The notes: generated by a model not told the origin, from the sequence alone. A stretch of DNA of 64,000 nt from Linyphia triangularis (GCA_963978545.1 OZ021729.1:10351001-10415000); one strand, 5' to 3'; shown: positions 51,801 to 63,573, numbered from the stretch's first letter. Numbers and translations are program-made.

Positions 51801-53568
51801 TCCCTAAAATTTCTAAAATAAATTCCGAAGCGTTAACGATAATTTTTCGATAATTCATTAAAAAAAAAAAAAAAAAAATGCCGGAAAATCCCTATATTTT
51901 TCTCTAAAACTCGAGAAAGAAACCCAATATTCCTCCAGACGAGAAAAGCGGATTTAATTATATTCGTATGTCTGTCAAAATAGTATAATTGTTTAATTAC
52001 ATAACTGTTATTTGGCTGAAAAGTTGTTTGAAGTTCAATATTTTGATAATTTCAATTTTTTTATGAGTTCAATTTTTTAAGTAATTTTTTTTTTTTTAAA
52101 TTATAAATTTTTTAAAATTTAGAGCGTTATGTGAACTATTTTTTAATAAAATTTACTTAATGTCATAAAAACAACAACAACAACATAGTTTTAAGTGTAC
52201 CGAACCCCCTTAAATCTTGTATATACCCTACATACGTTATTTCGGAACACTGGCTGAACCATTAGATAGTAAACACATATTGTTTTGGATAAATTGAAGT
52301 TATGCAAAATAAATTCAATGCAGCCAAATTCGAGTTTTCTTCCTCTGTGCAATGTGCAGGCTGCGGGCCGCAGAAAAAGCTTTATCTTAAATAAACAACT
52401 GGATAGACTGCTTAACGCTGGGAAAATGAAGCCGTTGCCAGACGCAATTGGTGGGATAAAAAATACGGATTGCCGAGGATTGAAAATAAAATTTTGGGTT
52501 GTACACAGCAGAACTGTCAATAGTAGACCTTAATTAGTAATAATGTGCAAAAAAATATATACTCTAACACTTTACAAGGTTTTTCGCATTCCCATCCAAC
52601 TATAAATGTGAACTGTGATTGGTTAATCTTCCCCCCAGCTTCGCAATCCCCGGCGCGTTTTTCTCTTTTCATTGACAATGGAGCAGTCTATCCAGTTGTT
52701 TATCTATATCGATGAGTGGTACACGTTGATCTAATCCAGCGTTCGTGACTAACTTTCAGAGGTGGACCGTATGACTTACGTTATGGCCTTTCGATGGCCG
52801 GATATGCCAATATATGTATCCTCGTAGTGGCGCATGCTGCTCTAACCAATGTTAACACTTAATTACTGTCATCAAAAAACTTACACCATTGCTGTCATCG
52901 TATCTGTGAGATAAATTCTATAAATTTTACATTATATCTGCTTTTTATATTAATATTGTAGAGAAATGGAAGCAAACCTTCTTTTCCTACTTATTACCTT
53001 CTTTTACTTATTTATTAACTAAGAACATACAAAACATACGTCCCGCCATCTTACGGCCGCACTTGCAATGAGAAAAAAAGAGTAAGTTTTGATCTCTCAG
53101 TTGGTTGTTTTCAGATTATCTGGCTCCGTCAGCAACGCGAGGGCTATTATGCGCCGAAACATTCGTCATTAGACAAGCCAACATACATTTACAAACACCC
53201 ATGCCTAACACGCAACCTCGCGGTCTAGAAGCTAGCACGCTAACCACTATACCGTTTGGTCAGCTTGTATCTCTCAGATACAAGAACAGCATTCCAGTGT
53301 TAAATGCCGCTAGTTGTTCTTGGGTCGTTTTGGCTATTGAATATTATTCATGAATTGCATACCTAGAGCATGGAAAGTACCTTTTCATTGAACTTTTGTA
53401 GACGTTTTATTCCTTTTAAAATTATCAAAGCTCAATAGATATTAAAGAAAACTTACTGTTCAGTGTCTTCTTCAGCTCATTTATTTGGTCCATGCACTCG
53501 TCATCACCTGCTTTCACGGAGTGACACAGGAAGACGCACAAGATCAACAAAGCGATTGCAGATCTCAT
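46055..53568 (-). CDS. Gene C: paralog of gene A, complete
   Basis: Coding exons in transcript order are 53568-53457, 49505-49459, 48287-48231, 47489-47433 and 46174-46055 (112, 47, 57, 57 and 120 bases; 130 codons plus TAA). The signal peptide differs from A and B at three residues (LLIL for LLTV, and VKA before the cleavage site). Five mature cysteines are kept in the same exons. The final exon is two codons longer than in A and B and ends GSKEK. Exon 4 contains the family pattern (E/K)EFxxWFxGL with a proline (LPEEK). Intron 4 carries a full-length Helitron, intron 3 a SINE, and intron 2 a truncated foldback element at the same place as in gene A. Splice signals are all GT/AG. Function unknown. 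Confidence 0.84.
46214..47307 (+). mobile_element. Non-autonomous Helitron (family H1), full length, gene C intron 4
   Basis: 5' end TCTATAATAATATAACGAAG, 3' hairpin-like GTGCGGTGTTCCACACCACTAG. Inserted between A and T. 1094 bases, no coding capacity recognised. Truncated relatives lie at 5932-6616 (minus), 40376-44091 and 55850-56119. Confidence 0.82.
47756..48034 (+). mobile_element. tRNA-derived SINE (family S3) in gene C intron 3
   Basis: Starts GAATCCCAGTGGCGCAGTGG with an A box-like TGGCGCAGTGGTACCG and a B box-like GCGATTCGATCCCC. GC-rich body, ends GCCACTGGAGTTTAG plus a T-run. Confidence 0.7.
48374..48700. mobile_element. Truncated family F foldback in gene C intron 2
   Basis: Starts GATTGAGAGGCTACTC, 87 bases from exon 3. 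Same side, orientation and truncation as 9161-9556 in gene A; more diverged than other copies. 48725-49085 beyond it resembles repeat R1 inverted, with an A-run at 48783-48811. Confidence 0.65.
49707..50158. mobile_element. 452-bp hairpin element in gene C intron 1
   Basis: TA on both sides. Ends TCTCCCAAAAAACCACTAGA and complement. Arms of about 150 bases include AATCCGCCAAGTAAAATGG and TAAGTTCTTTAGGTTACTT. Confidence 0.7.
50159..51359. other. Gene C intron 1, no feature seen
   Basis: AT-rich sequence without recognisable coding, repeat or RNA features. Confidence 0.4.
51392..51760. repeat. Possible degenerate SINE sequence
   Basis: Contains GGTTCAAATCC (B box-like) at about 51432, and a GC-richer block CGCCCGGGCAGCACAATGGC at 51546. 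Boundaries and family are unclear. Confidence 0.25.
52385..52706. repeat. Inverted-end element in gene C intron 1
   Basis: AAACAACTGGATAGACTGCT near the left end pairs with AGCAGTCTATCCAGTTGTTT at the right end. The interior is unpaired. No clear duplication. Confidence 0.5.
53101..53264 (-). mobile_element. tRNA-derived SINE (family S1)
   Basis: Same family as 11625-11801, with a deletion removing the B box region (no GGGTTCGAGTCCC). Flanks share a T(G)xATCTCTCAG duplication. It lies in gene C intron 1, about 190 bases from exon 1. Confidence 0.75.
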
Positions 53569-53602
53569 TGTAACTCAGTGAAATATCAGAGTAATCTATG
53601 AA

Positions 53603-53634
53603 TGACTTCCTAAAATGCGATACCCTTTATATAG
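53603..53634 (-). promoter_or_regulatory. Gene C core promoter
   Basis: CTATATAAAGG at 53634-53624 and the initiator-like GTCATTC near 53603. The leader differs from A and B by only a few bases. Upstream similarity to gene B runs to about 54085, where it is broken by a repeat insertion, and resumes near 54535. Confidence 0.75.
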
Positions 53635-54271
53635 GTACATGTTAGTTAGATGTAGTGCGTACTTAACAGTGGAGGGGGAGTTGTTGTCGTCCTTGAATAA
53701 TAGGTCTCGTTTGATTTGTGCTTTAATGTTTGAATAAAAACTAGCCCAATTATGGAGTAAACAAACACAAGTGAAATGCATCCTTCCTTTTATGTTGCTC
53801 AATCCATTAATCGCATTTAATGGTCCTGCTAAGAAGAGGATAAGATTAGCCATGTTCAGGAAAATTATTTTCTAATGTAGTATGGATGCCACACGCTATT
53901 TTGTTTGTGCGAAGCGCGTCATCGAAATGTTCATCTGCCTAAGATTAATTAAGTGTTTTCGTTTCGGAGAATATTCATCATACACGCTTACTTCCTTCAA
54001 TTTGTGTTTGCCTATTGTTCAAAAGAGTATTTTTTTTTTATTAATAGAAATTGCAATTGTTAAGAGCATTGACGTAACGGCCTGTGAAGGATTTTGACTC
54101 TGTCTAAATAACAAAAAACGTTTATTTACAATTCCTTCGTTAATTCTACAAAATGTTAGGCCTGTGCCTAAACATTTCTCATGCCAGTAGGCAAATACAA
54201 CGTCGTAGCTCTAAGGTGTGCGTCTTTCCTCTGATAGGAACCGATGGCGAGTCTTTCTCCCTCTTCCACTA

Positions 54272-54474
54272 CACTGTTAAAAAAATTTGTCCACCATGCA
54301 CCAAAATTTGGTTCCCATTTAGCTGCCACCAACTTCTGGTGCTTAGTTTCGCGATTTAATGGTGCTTACGGTCCGAGGTTGCACCATTAAATCGTGAAAC
54401 TAAGCACCACATGTTGGTGGCAGCTAAATGGGAACCAATTTTTGGTGCAAGGTGGAACAAAATTTTTAACAGTG
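54272..54474. mobile_element. 203-bp hairpin MITE upstream of gene C
   Basis: TA on both sides, ends CACTGTTAAAAAAATTTGT and complement. Arms include GGTTCCCATTTAGCTGCCAC and its complement. It sits within a ~450-bp insertion that breaks the gene B/C upstream similarity. Confidence 0.78.
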
Positions 54475-55052
54475 TAAGGCAAGGCAGTGAAGCGCTTTTC
54501 AAGTGGTCTGGCCATCTGGTGAATATCCTTCACACGGCCCGTGCAGAAAAGAAGTTTTTGGCCTCATACCTCCTATTTTTGTTTTAAATTTTATAACTGT
54601 TATTTGAACGATAAGTAACATTTTTCTTCGGAATACCGTTCTGAGTAAAACAAAATATATTTTAGAGAAGTATCAAAATATGCCTGCCTTTAATGTTTAG
54701 TAGTAAATGTCCCTTTTCTTTTTTGCAAGTTCTATAATGAACACAAAAGGAAAAAAAACAACAACCTTCAATTCAATTCGAATTATTAGGAACTGTTGTG
54801 TTGCAAATAATCGTCTTATTATACTTAACAATTTAATCACTGCTAACATTTTCTTTCTATTTCAGAAGAAGCTACACTTATCATATCAGCTTGCTTCTTT
54901 TTATAAAAAATATTTTTTCAGTTTTTGTTTAGGGGCACTTATATATTATCATGCATGATCAAAATTTTAAATAATAAAAATAGATTATGATGAATTGAGA
55001 GAGCATGTATTATAGATAATCGATTTTTTTACAATAATGTTTCCATAGTACA
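54475..55052. other. Intergenic region upstream of gene C
   Basis: 54535-54700 still aligns with the gene B upstream region (40205-40375). The rest is AT-rich with no feature seen. Confidence 0.4.
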
Positions 55053-55094
55053 AAAAAAAAAAAAAAAAAAAAAAAAAATTATATATATATATAC

Positions 55095-55161
<67 letters not shown>

Positions 55162-55280
55162 CGTACAACATTTAATTTTTAAAAATTTATTCATTAAAAA
55201 TTATCATCAAAAATTTATACATTAAAATTTTCAGATAAATTAATATATATATATATATATTAATTTATCTGAAAATGTTA
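55053..55280. repeat. A-run, TA microsatellite and 52-base palindrome
   Basis: A27-like run at 55053, TA repeats to about 55158. A perfect palindrome centred near 55250 has arms ATTTTCAGATAAATTAATAT. 55281-55849 beyond it has no recognised feature. Confidence 0.7.
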
Positions 55281-55849
55281 TGTTATATGAACACTTTTGT
55301 TGTATTTTTTTTTCTTTAGTTTTTTTAATTTATATTTTTATAAAAATAAAACGATTTAATACTTTTTTTAATATTATTAGTAAAAATATAGAAGCATTCG
55401 AATTCAATTCCAGGCTACAGCGCATTTTCTACAATTTTTTAAACCGTACGAACACGTTTATGAGTGTATGTGTTATTGTGTTAAAATAAGGGTAATAGAT
55501 CTACAATATTCATATCAAAATGACCTTCACAAACGTGTAGACAACTTTTTGCAGCAACATCGTCTCGTTTCATGGCTTTTCACTCCTTCTTGCAGTGTTG
55601 GCAGTTGAAGTATTCCTACATTTCGGTACGAGGCAATATTTCCACGCTGAATTTGAGGATAAAATTGTAAAGCAATCAAAATAATACAAGATTAAAAGAA
55701 ATTCGAAACGCGCCATAGCAATCCGATTAAAGTCACGATAGATTCATGACCACTTGAAACCAACTACGGCGTATGAGTAACACATCTAAGCTTGGCTCGT
55801 TTTTGACGCGGTTTTAAGAGTGGGAAATTGAAATTGGTATGACTCGAGA

Positions 55850-56119
55850 AATAGTATACCTCATCAACGATCGTATTTTTTCTCTCTCTCCAATTTGAGT
55901 TATAAGGAAGGATTATATAAGAATTATCGAAAAGTATATTGCCAAAATCATCATTTTGGCGGAGTTTTTTTTAATGACTCACAAGAATTATCGCAAAAAA
56001 TATCTCCAAACTGGCCACTTTTGCTAAATGAAGGATGAAAATATAAAAATGGTAAATGACACAAATTAACGTCAGTATTATAGTGTAATTGAAAGTTGTG
56101 CGATGTTCCTCACCCCTAG
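55850..56119 (+). mobile_element. Helitron family H1 3' fragment
   Basis: Ends GTGCGATGTTCCTCACCCCTAG. The last ~200 bases align with 47080-47307. The base after CTAG is C rather than T. Confidence 0.55.
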
Positions 56120-56630
56120 CTTTTGCTTGCAACTTTTTATTTTGATGTTAGTGTAAAAGGTACTATTTTGCTAGAATAAAGCAGTAAAAATAAATCATAT
56201 TCAATATATCTCTATGTAATATATGTTACTTACAGGATTAATTCTGGTTAGAACTGGAATATAAAGCTTTTTCTCCTATTGAAATTTGAAAGAAGAATGT
56301 TATGATGCTGCATTACTTTGAATGCATATTTGTATGTTTTGAATGCAGAACTTCGAAACAATATTTAAAAACTCATTTATGCAAAGTACTAGTTAATTAT
56401 AAATAAAATGGTTTACGTTGTGTTATTTTTTTTTTTAGCTTCAAGTATGTGAAATGCATTTTATACGAATATATAAATGCGAAGTTAATCTGAAAAAATA
56501 TTTATTTACTTATAGAGAAAGTGTTTTAAGTTTATTTACTTATAGTCATATAACCCCGCCATATTTCAACGATAAAAATCCTTTCTACAATTGAATGAAT
56601 TTTTACACATTCGATCTAAGTCTTGATATT
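56120..56630. other. Gene D 3' flank
   Basis: AT-rich, with the 3' UTR in the last ~100 bases. No other feature seen. Confidence 0.4.
56531..56536 (-). other. Gene D possible polyadenylation signal
   Basis: AATAAA on the minus strand, about 95 bases after the gene D stop. A second AATAAA occurs slightly further downstream, so the site actually used is uncertain. Confidence 0.4.
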
Positions 56631-59600
56631 TCAATTCCGGGCGGCTTTTGATAAATTCTCTTTTATCTTTTTGAAGCAATCACCATTCATCTCGCTTTCA
56701 ACTTTTTCAATTGCTATTTTAGACATTTCTTGAGTGCATTTCTGAAACAAAAACATATATTTAGAGATAAGTTATTTTCTATGTTAATTGTTAAGTACTC
56801 CAAATAAAACACTGAGATTTAACAGTTTTTAATTATAGTACAGTACGCCAGTACGCAAAAAAAAAAAAAAAAAAAAAAAAAAACCACCTATATAATGTTT
56901 CTATTTAAAAAAATTTAAAACTTGTTTTATTAATAGATAATTAATTACTAAAAAACTGTTCAATACAAAGGTTACATGTTATTTATGTTTGGCCTTAAAC
57001 AAACTATCCTTTGAAATAAAAATTGCTAAAATATATTAACTATTTAAGAATTTATGGCCAAAAAAACAAATTTTCTTTTTAACATTAATTTATCATTTTT
57101 CTGACATTATTTAAATTATTAACCACTCATTGGAAAATTTTGAAATCTAGTATTTAGACGTTTTTTGGATTCTAAATCTAAATATGGTATAATATTATAG
57201 GGTTGCCATTGAACTTTTTAAAGTTTGGTTTAGTTTTAATATGTAGATGACCCCTTATGATAAAAAAAATTATATACAATTACTAAAGACCTTCCACAAT
57301 TTACAACGGTACTTGACTTTTGTTATGTCATCAATTAGAATCCAAGATATAGCCATCGTTTGGATTTTTTTGTTTGTGTACTACTGAATTAATCTGTTCC
57401 AAACTAAGTGTGTGCGTTAAGGTTGATTATTAAAATTTTTACTGAACATACTTTTTTGGTTATATTTAGTCATTTCAGTATATTTAAAATCGAATTTTCC
57501 AAAAGATTCTAAGTAACCATAACTACATAAACCTTCAAAACTGTATTGTCACATATTCGTTTCATCTATAGCTGTTCAATGCACATATGTGTCCCAAAAT
57601 ACACTATCTATACTAAACTTCAACTTAACTAGACATCACTTAGACGATAGATCGTCACAGTGCTCATAGGTATTTAATCCATTTTGGCGGCGTGAAAGCA
57701 TAATGTTCGCCAAACCACAACCCTGTAGAGAACAAAAGGCTATAAGGTTTGGCGAGAATTATGTCTTCACTCCACCAAAATGGATTAAATACCTATGAGC
57801 ACTGTGACGATCTATCGTCTAAGTGATGTCTAGTTAAGTTGAAGTTTAGTATACCAATAAGTATTTGGACACCCATTCAAATGAGGATATCTTCTCAGGG
57901 GGGCAGCATAGACACCTGCAATTCACATCAAGAGGACATCTTTATGTAATATATCTATAAGTAAAACAACTCAGTCGCATATTGAAATGCAAAGTGTTCA
58001 TTCGAAGCATATGCAAAAGAATGGAGTACCATTAGTGTGCAGTTGTACAGATGCATTTACACTAAAAATCACGCAACTCATGGAGTTGACTTTTAGGGTG
58101 AGATATGATCTCCTCTGTCATCAGTGTTTACTTAGCACTGGATTCTTATACTCAACATGAGTTTCTTGATGAATTCTAGTGGCTAAATTGTTCTTCCAAC
58201 CTTTTGAACTGTTTGCAAGTGATGGAAAGTTCCCAGTACATTAAATTTTTACACAATGTATATCGTAGAAGCGTTCCACACATGCTTGATGAAATTTGTA
58301 TTAGAGGAGTGATCTGGTTTACTTATAGGGGTGATATTAGTATTTTGTAACCATTTGTCCAAAGCAAAAGTGGGATTAAATTTTCCATAACCTTCAATAA
58401 ACACGATTTAAAAACTGATATTTCACAATTAAAGACTTGTCTAGATCAAGGTAACTCATTTACAGTGAAAAAGTGGAATTTAATTATGTTTTGCGCTGTT
58501 AGGAAGCTTAAACAATTTCAACATATTGAACCTAAAGACCAAAACTCTTTTCCCACCAAATCGTTAACTTGAATTGGCATTTACCATGAAATATCATGTT
58601 CCCATCGTTTCTGCAGATCATCTGATGTCCAATATCACTCATAAGACTGAAATTTTTTTTTTGTAAGCAGTATCTGATATTTAAAAGATTTGGTCTTTGG
58701 GTGCCATTTGTTGAATTGGTTTAATAAGTTCTCCAAGACCTCAAAAGATAATTAAATTCGACTCTTTCACTGAAATTATGTTAACTTGATCTAGACAAGT
58801 CGTTAATGGTGAAATGTCGGTTTTTTAAAACCATGTTTATTGATGCTTATGGTAAATTTTATTTCACTTTTGCCTTGTATAAACTATTAAAAAATATCAA
58901 TATTGCGACTATAAGTAAGCCAGGTTACTCTTCTAATCTAAATTTTAGCAAACATGTGTGGGACGCTTCTACGATATGCATTGTGTAAAGATTTAATGTA
59001 TTGGGAACTTTCTATGACCTGCAAACTGTTCAAAACATGTTACAAACCATTTAGTCACTAGAATTCGTCAAGAAACTCATGTTAAGTATGAGAATACAGT
59101 GCCAAGTAAACATTGATGACAGAGGAGATTATATCTCACACTAAAAGTCAACCCCATGACTTGCGCGATTTTTAAAGTAAATGCATCTGTACAACTGCAC
59201 ACTAATGGTACTCCATTCTTTTGCATATGCCCCCACAGTACACTTTGCATTTCAATTTGCGACTGAGTTGTTTTACTTATAGATATGTTACATAAAGATG
59301 TCTTTGCTATGTGCCCCCACAGTACACTTTGCATTTCAATTTGCGACTGAGTTGTTTTACTTATAGATATGTTACATAAAGATGTCTTTGCTATGTGCCC
59401 CCACAGTACACTTTGCATTTCAATTTGCGACTGAGTTGTTTTACTTATAGATATGTTACATAAAGATGTCTTTGCTATGTGGCCCCACAGTACACTTTGC
59501 ATTTAAATTTGCGACTGAGTTGTTTTACTTATAGATATGTTACATAAAGATGTCTTTGCTATGTGCCCCCACAGTACACTTTGCATTTAAATTTGCGACT

Positions 59601-61566
59601 GAGTTGTTTTACTTATAGATATGTTACATAAAGATGTCTTTGCTATGTGAATTTCATGTGTCTATGCTTCTCCACTGAGAAGATGTCCTCATTTGAATGG
59701 GTGTCCAAATACTTATTGGTAGACAGTGTATATAAACTGTGATCAAACGTCATTTTCTCTGTATAATGGAGTGAATTTTAGGAGATATGTGCATGAATTT
59801 ACGGCTTTTATTAAACATGCTTGTTTCTGTTTTTGCATGACAATTTTGGAATAATATTATTAAACTTACTATGCATGTTCCTTAGATTTGTCCCCTTATT
59901 CCCCAGACCTGGATTCCTCGCACCTTCTTATTCTTCAAACGTTGGATTTTTAGCTATGGGATAATTTATGGAGGACATAATCTATAGGCAGAAATCCTAC
60001 GACTTAGTTCGACCAGAAAATTATCATTAGGTTTGAAATATTGGTCATCTCAACAGACGTACAGACGTTCTCATCATGATGGTGGCGGTTTGCAAAGAAT
60101 CAATCAGGTGCATAGCAAACACATTGGGAATATGGTTTTGTAAATGGAAGATCATGCAAATTTAATTCCCCTTATTATGATGAGTCCATTTTTCTATGCA
60201 CGTGTTCAGTAAAGTTTTAATTATGTTAAATATATTTTGGCGCAATCTGTATTTGTGCTATTTGTAGTGGTCAAGTTGTCACGTCCGGTCGAACTTTGGT
60301 ATGGAAATAGTCCGAGAGGCGACTGCAATTTTTGGACCCCATCGAACATCATTCTGAATTTTTTAGAGAAATTGGAGAAAAGTGATTAGATTAGGAATCC
60401 ACTGGTCTGCCGTGGCAAAAATGGCCGAAACTGATCAATAATCGACTTGGAATGAGTTGAACTAAAATCCGATTGCCAAATGTGTCATAACTTGCCAAAA
60501 ATAGAACAAACTTATTCGTTTGGTAACCCTCATCATTTTGATTTTCAATGAGAAAAAGAGCAAACGATTTCTGATCTTTGGCTTGGAAAACGTGTATCTT
60601 TTAAAAGTAAGCCAAATTGGCGACATCAGTTACGTCATAAGTGACGTAATATTTTTTGCCAACTTGGCTCCCTTTTAATAAATACAAGTAGACCGTCGCC
60701 AGATATCTGAATCGTCTGCAACCTTCTTAATTGATAATTAAAGAGTGAGGGTTACCAAATAAAAAGAAAAATGCTCATTATTTGGCAAGTTATGGCGCAT
60801 TTGGCAATTGTATTTAGTTCAACTTATTAAAAGTCGATTTTTGACCAGTTTCGGCCATTTTTGTCACGGCAGACCAGTGGATTCGTAATCTACTCACTTT
60901 TCTCTAATTTCTATAAAAAATTCAGAATGATGTTCGATGGGGTCCAAAAATTGCAGTCGCCTCTCAATCTAGAAGTCATCTTGGCGAGGCTTCTCAACGT
61001 ATCACACTCTTTTCCGTCATTTGTAGTTTTGGCTGAAAGTTGACCAGATTGGTCAGATTTAGACTAAACAAGATACTTGTAGAAAAAGAAATCTCATTGC
61101 CATTGGTATTTCCATGAGCTTTCACTCATGCTGTCTTTAGATTTCATAATGTAATGTTAATAAATTTCATAAATTGATATTTATAGTTTTTATTTTTTCA
61201 AGAAACGCAATTTAACAAAATTCTTACCATCATGGCTCTCACTTCATCCTCGCTCATTGCCCTCAACCAAGCACTAAGTTCTTCCTAAATACAGGACACA
61301 AATAATAATTTAGTTGGTTGGTTGGTTAGAGTTTAACGGCTCAAGTGCAACACGTGGGCCATACTGCGCCAATACAGATAATGAGTCGTCAGTATGAATT
61401 AAATCGTAATTTTTCTTTTGCACCGAATGGTAATATTAATAGTAATTATAAAGAGGTTAGTTCCTAATACAGACTTTATATGGAGGTTACTATTTATATT
61501 ATAAGGGAGTCCTACCTGTTTCTGATCTGCATCTGATCCATCTTCGGCCATTTCGAATCGGCCAAG
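56631..61566 (-). CDS. Gene D: divergent paralog, only exons 3-5 found
   Basis: Three exons match the 3' half of the family: 61566-61516 (51 bases, 17 codons), 61284-61228 (57 bases) and 56741-56631 (111 bases, ending TGA). All have AG acceptors, the first two have GT donors, and the phases match the family (all 0). Exon 3 begins LGRFEMAEDG, where the paralogs have (M)(T/A)xFxCTAGED, so the third cysteine is replaced by methionine and two codons are missing. Exon 4 keeps the tryptophan and the length (EELSAWL). Exon 5 keeps both cysteines (KC and DC) but ends KAARN. Intron 4 is 4.5 kb and is filled with a Tc1-like and a foldback element. I found no exon 1 or 2 between 61567 and 64000. It is either a gene continuing beyond the window or a 5'-truncated pseudogene; all three exons are open and correctly spliced. 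Confidence 0.65.
57611..57851. mobile_element. Mariner MITE family M, intact
   Basis: 241 bases with TA at 57609-57610 and 57852-57853. It is inserted ten bases into the terminal repeat of the Tc1-like element; the right terminal repeat shows the empty site. Confidence 0.88.
59231..59650. repeat. 84-bp tandem repeat, five units, in the Tc1-like right arm
   Basis: CCCCACAGTACACTTTGCAT recurs at 59231, 59315, 59399, 59483 and 59567, exactly 84 apart. The left arm has one unit, so the expansion followed insertion or an earlier transposition. Confidence 0.9.
59729..60309. other. Gene D intron 4, middle part
   Basis: No intact feature. The plus-strand fragment LDLSPYSPDLDSSHL near 59890 resembles the SPDLNPIE end of mariner/Tc1 transposases, so decayed transposon sequence is likely. 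Confidence 0.3.
60310..60969. mobile_element. Family F foldback MITE in gene D intron 4
   Basis: 660 bases, TA on both sides, ends GTCCGAGAGGCGACTGC and complement-like. The central palindrome reads TTACGTCATAAGTGACGTAA, with one change. Confidence 0.8.
61313..61410. mobile_element. SINE-like fragment
   Basis: TTGGTTGGTTGGTTAGAG, then AACGGCTCAAGTGCAACACG and GGGCCATACTGCGCC, related to the fragment at 4237-4345 and to the tail of family S1. No B box. Confidence 0.4.
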
Positions 61567-61689
61567 CTGAAAAAGCATCAAGAAAATACTGCGTTAAAAT
61601 ATTTTTGTTATTTTGAGATGCTGCTTAAAATCAACGTTTAACCCAAAAAATGTACTTGACTCGCACATGAGCAAACACCATTTCGTGTG

Positions 61690-61860
61690 TCTATGGATAC
61701 AAAGTTTGGATAATTACAACTTTTGGATAGCTTATAAGCTGCTTAACTACAACTTTTGGATAGCTTATAAGCCGCTTCTGCTCTGTCCTCCTAGGTTGTT
61801 CATAGTTACCAACAGATTTGAACTAATTTGGGGAAGTTGTTAACATAAATATCAGTGGTG
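61690..61860. repeat. Relic of a paralog 3' flank
   Basis: Two 33-bp units related to the 38-bp satellite are followed by CGCTTCTGCTCTG and GGGGAAGTTGTTAACATA. This is the same order as 3' of gene B (30470-30620), but no exon 5 follows. Confidence 0.55.
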
Positions 61861-62231
61861 TAACCAATCACTATGCAGAAGTTTTAGTAGTTGATCAGTG
61901 GTCTGTGGCAACTGAAGTAGGGAAAAACAAAGTATAAAAATGTGCTTAAATCAAACAATCAAACACTAATTCAGACTTTAAATGATTCATAACGTCTAAA
62001 ATTTTGCTATATTTAGTTATTAATCTGTTTTTAAAGGTCTTTTCATTTGCTAGTTATTCTAAAGTATTGTTTCATTACATGTTCTAAATTCACAAGGTTA
62101 CGGAAGTTTTTAATACTTGATTTTAATTGTTTACTCTGTAAATACAATATCCTTTATATGATTTGGAAAAAAAAAAATAGTTTAATTGACATGCGTTATT
62201 GTGATGGATCCCATTTGTCACTCAAGTATTA
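61861..62231. other. No feature seen
   Basis: AT-rich sequence. The position where a further paralog's 3' UTR and last exon would be expected shows neither. Confidence 0.4.
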
Positions 62232-62885
62232 GACTGAGAGGCGACTGCAATTTTTGGACCCCATCGAACATCATTCTGATTTTTTATAGAAATTAGAGAA
62301 AAGTGAGTAGATTACGAATCCACTGGTCTGCCATGGCAAAAATGGCCAAAACTGGTCAAAATTTTTGAATAAGTTGAACTAAATCCAATTGCCAAATGAG
62401 CCATAATTTGCCAAATAATGAGCATTTTTTTTTTTTATTTGGTAACCCTCACTCTTTAATTATCAATTAAGAAGGTTGCAGACGATTCAGATATCTGGCG
62501 ACGGGCTACTTGCATCTATTAAAAGGGAGCCAAGTTGGCAATAAACATTTCGTCACGGATGACGTAACTGATGTCGCCAATTTGGCTTACTTTTAAAAGA
62601 TACATATTTTCCAAGCCAGAGATCAAAAATCGTTTGCGCTTTTTCTCATTGAGAATCAAAATGCAGGGTTGCCAGAAGAAAAAGTTTGTTCTCTTTTTGG
62701 TAAGTTATGACATATTTGGCAATCGGATTTTAGTTCAACTCATTCCAAGTCGATTTATGATCAGTTTTGGCCATTTTTGCCACGGCAGACAAGTGGATTC
62801 GTAATCTACTCACTTTTCTCCAATTTCTATGAAAAATTCAGAAAGATGTTCGATGAGGTCCAAAAATTGCAGTCGCCTCTCGGAC
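62232..62885. mobile_element. Family F foldback MITE
   Basis: 654 bases, TA at 62230-62231 and 62886-62887. Ends GACTGAGAGGCGACTGC and GCAGTCGCCTCTCGGAC, an exact inverted pair apart from one or two bases. Confidence 0.82.
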
Positions 62886-63573
62886 TATATACAATAAATT
62901 AAATGAAAAGTTAATAACAGTCAATTTTCAGAAGGTTATCGAAATGTTCATTTCCGGTTTCAATTATTAAGCGATAATGGCGAGCACCGATAATCAAAAA
63001 TATTGATTCAAAAAGAAAGTTATTCCTTAGATTGATCGATTAAATCTGATAAAGGTGTATAAGTTTGGATGGTCGTGCCGGCTCCTTGAAATAGACTGAA
63101 GGTTTGTCCTCATATCATAAAAGTAGAACTTGAGACGTGCTTGCACTAATTCAATGAGGTTTTGCATAGGTTTGGTTTTTCCGAGAAATAACTGTTATTT
63201 AAAATTAACTGTTATTTAGAGGATAATTAATATTAAGAAAATAACTATTGTTTTTTAATTCGGAATATTCTACTGTTATTGGAATAGTGTACATGAGCTA
63301 AGTGTTATTAAGAACATCGGACATTAGGAAAAGTGGAGTTTAAATTTGACGATATAAAATGGTGACACGTTGCACCATTTTTTGGGTAATTTTGAGAGTG
63401 ATTTGGTTTTCTGTTCATTCAATACCATTAATTAGTTCAATTTAAATAAGAAAACTTCAACACTGTTGTAAAATTATTGGAATAAAAATAATTTAAAATA
63501 ACTCAACAACGACTTAACAAAAACAGTCATAGGCATCTTTCTTATAAGAAAGAATTTAACGACGCAAATATAC
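62886..63573. other. No gene seen; possible eroded family sequence
   Basis: 62888-62912 (AATAAATTAAATGAAAAGTT) resembles the intron bases beside exon 2 of genes A-C, but no exon 2 follows. The remainder is AT-rich. Confidence 0.3.

Larger units (their letters stand above)
57602..59728. mobile_element. Tc1-like element with long inverted arms, gene D intron 4
   Basis: Ends CACTATCTACC...AATAAGTATTTGGACACCC and the complement, flanked by TA. Arms extend for several hundred bases (left 57854-58200, right 59060-59728). A family M MITE sits within the left end. Transposase not recognisable. A decayed relative occupies 1-5045. Confidence 0.8.

Noticed and set aside
55560..55620. Minus-strand fragment reading YFNCQHCKKE, like half a zinc finger
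   Set aside because: Only a CxxC pair; no histidines or open frame around it.
59077..59502. 141-residue minus-strand frame with a 28-residue repeat
   Set aside because: Produced by an 84-bp tandem repeat in a transposon arm; no signal, domain or codon bias supports translation.
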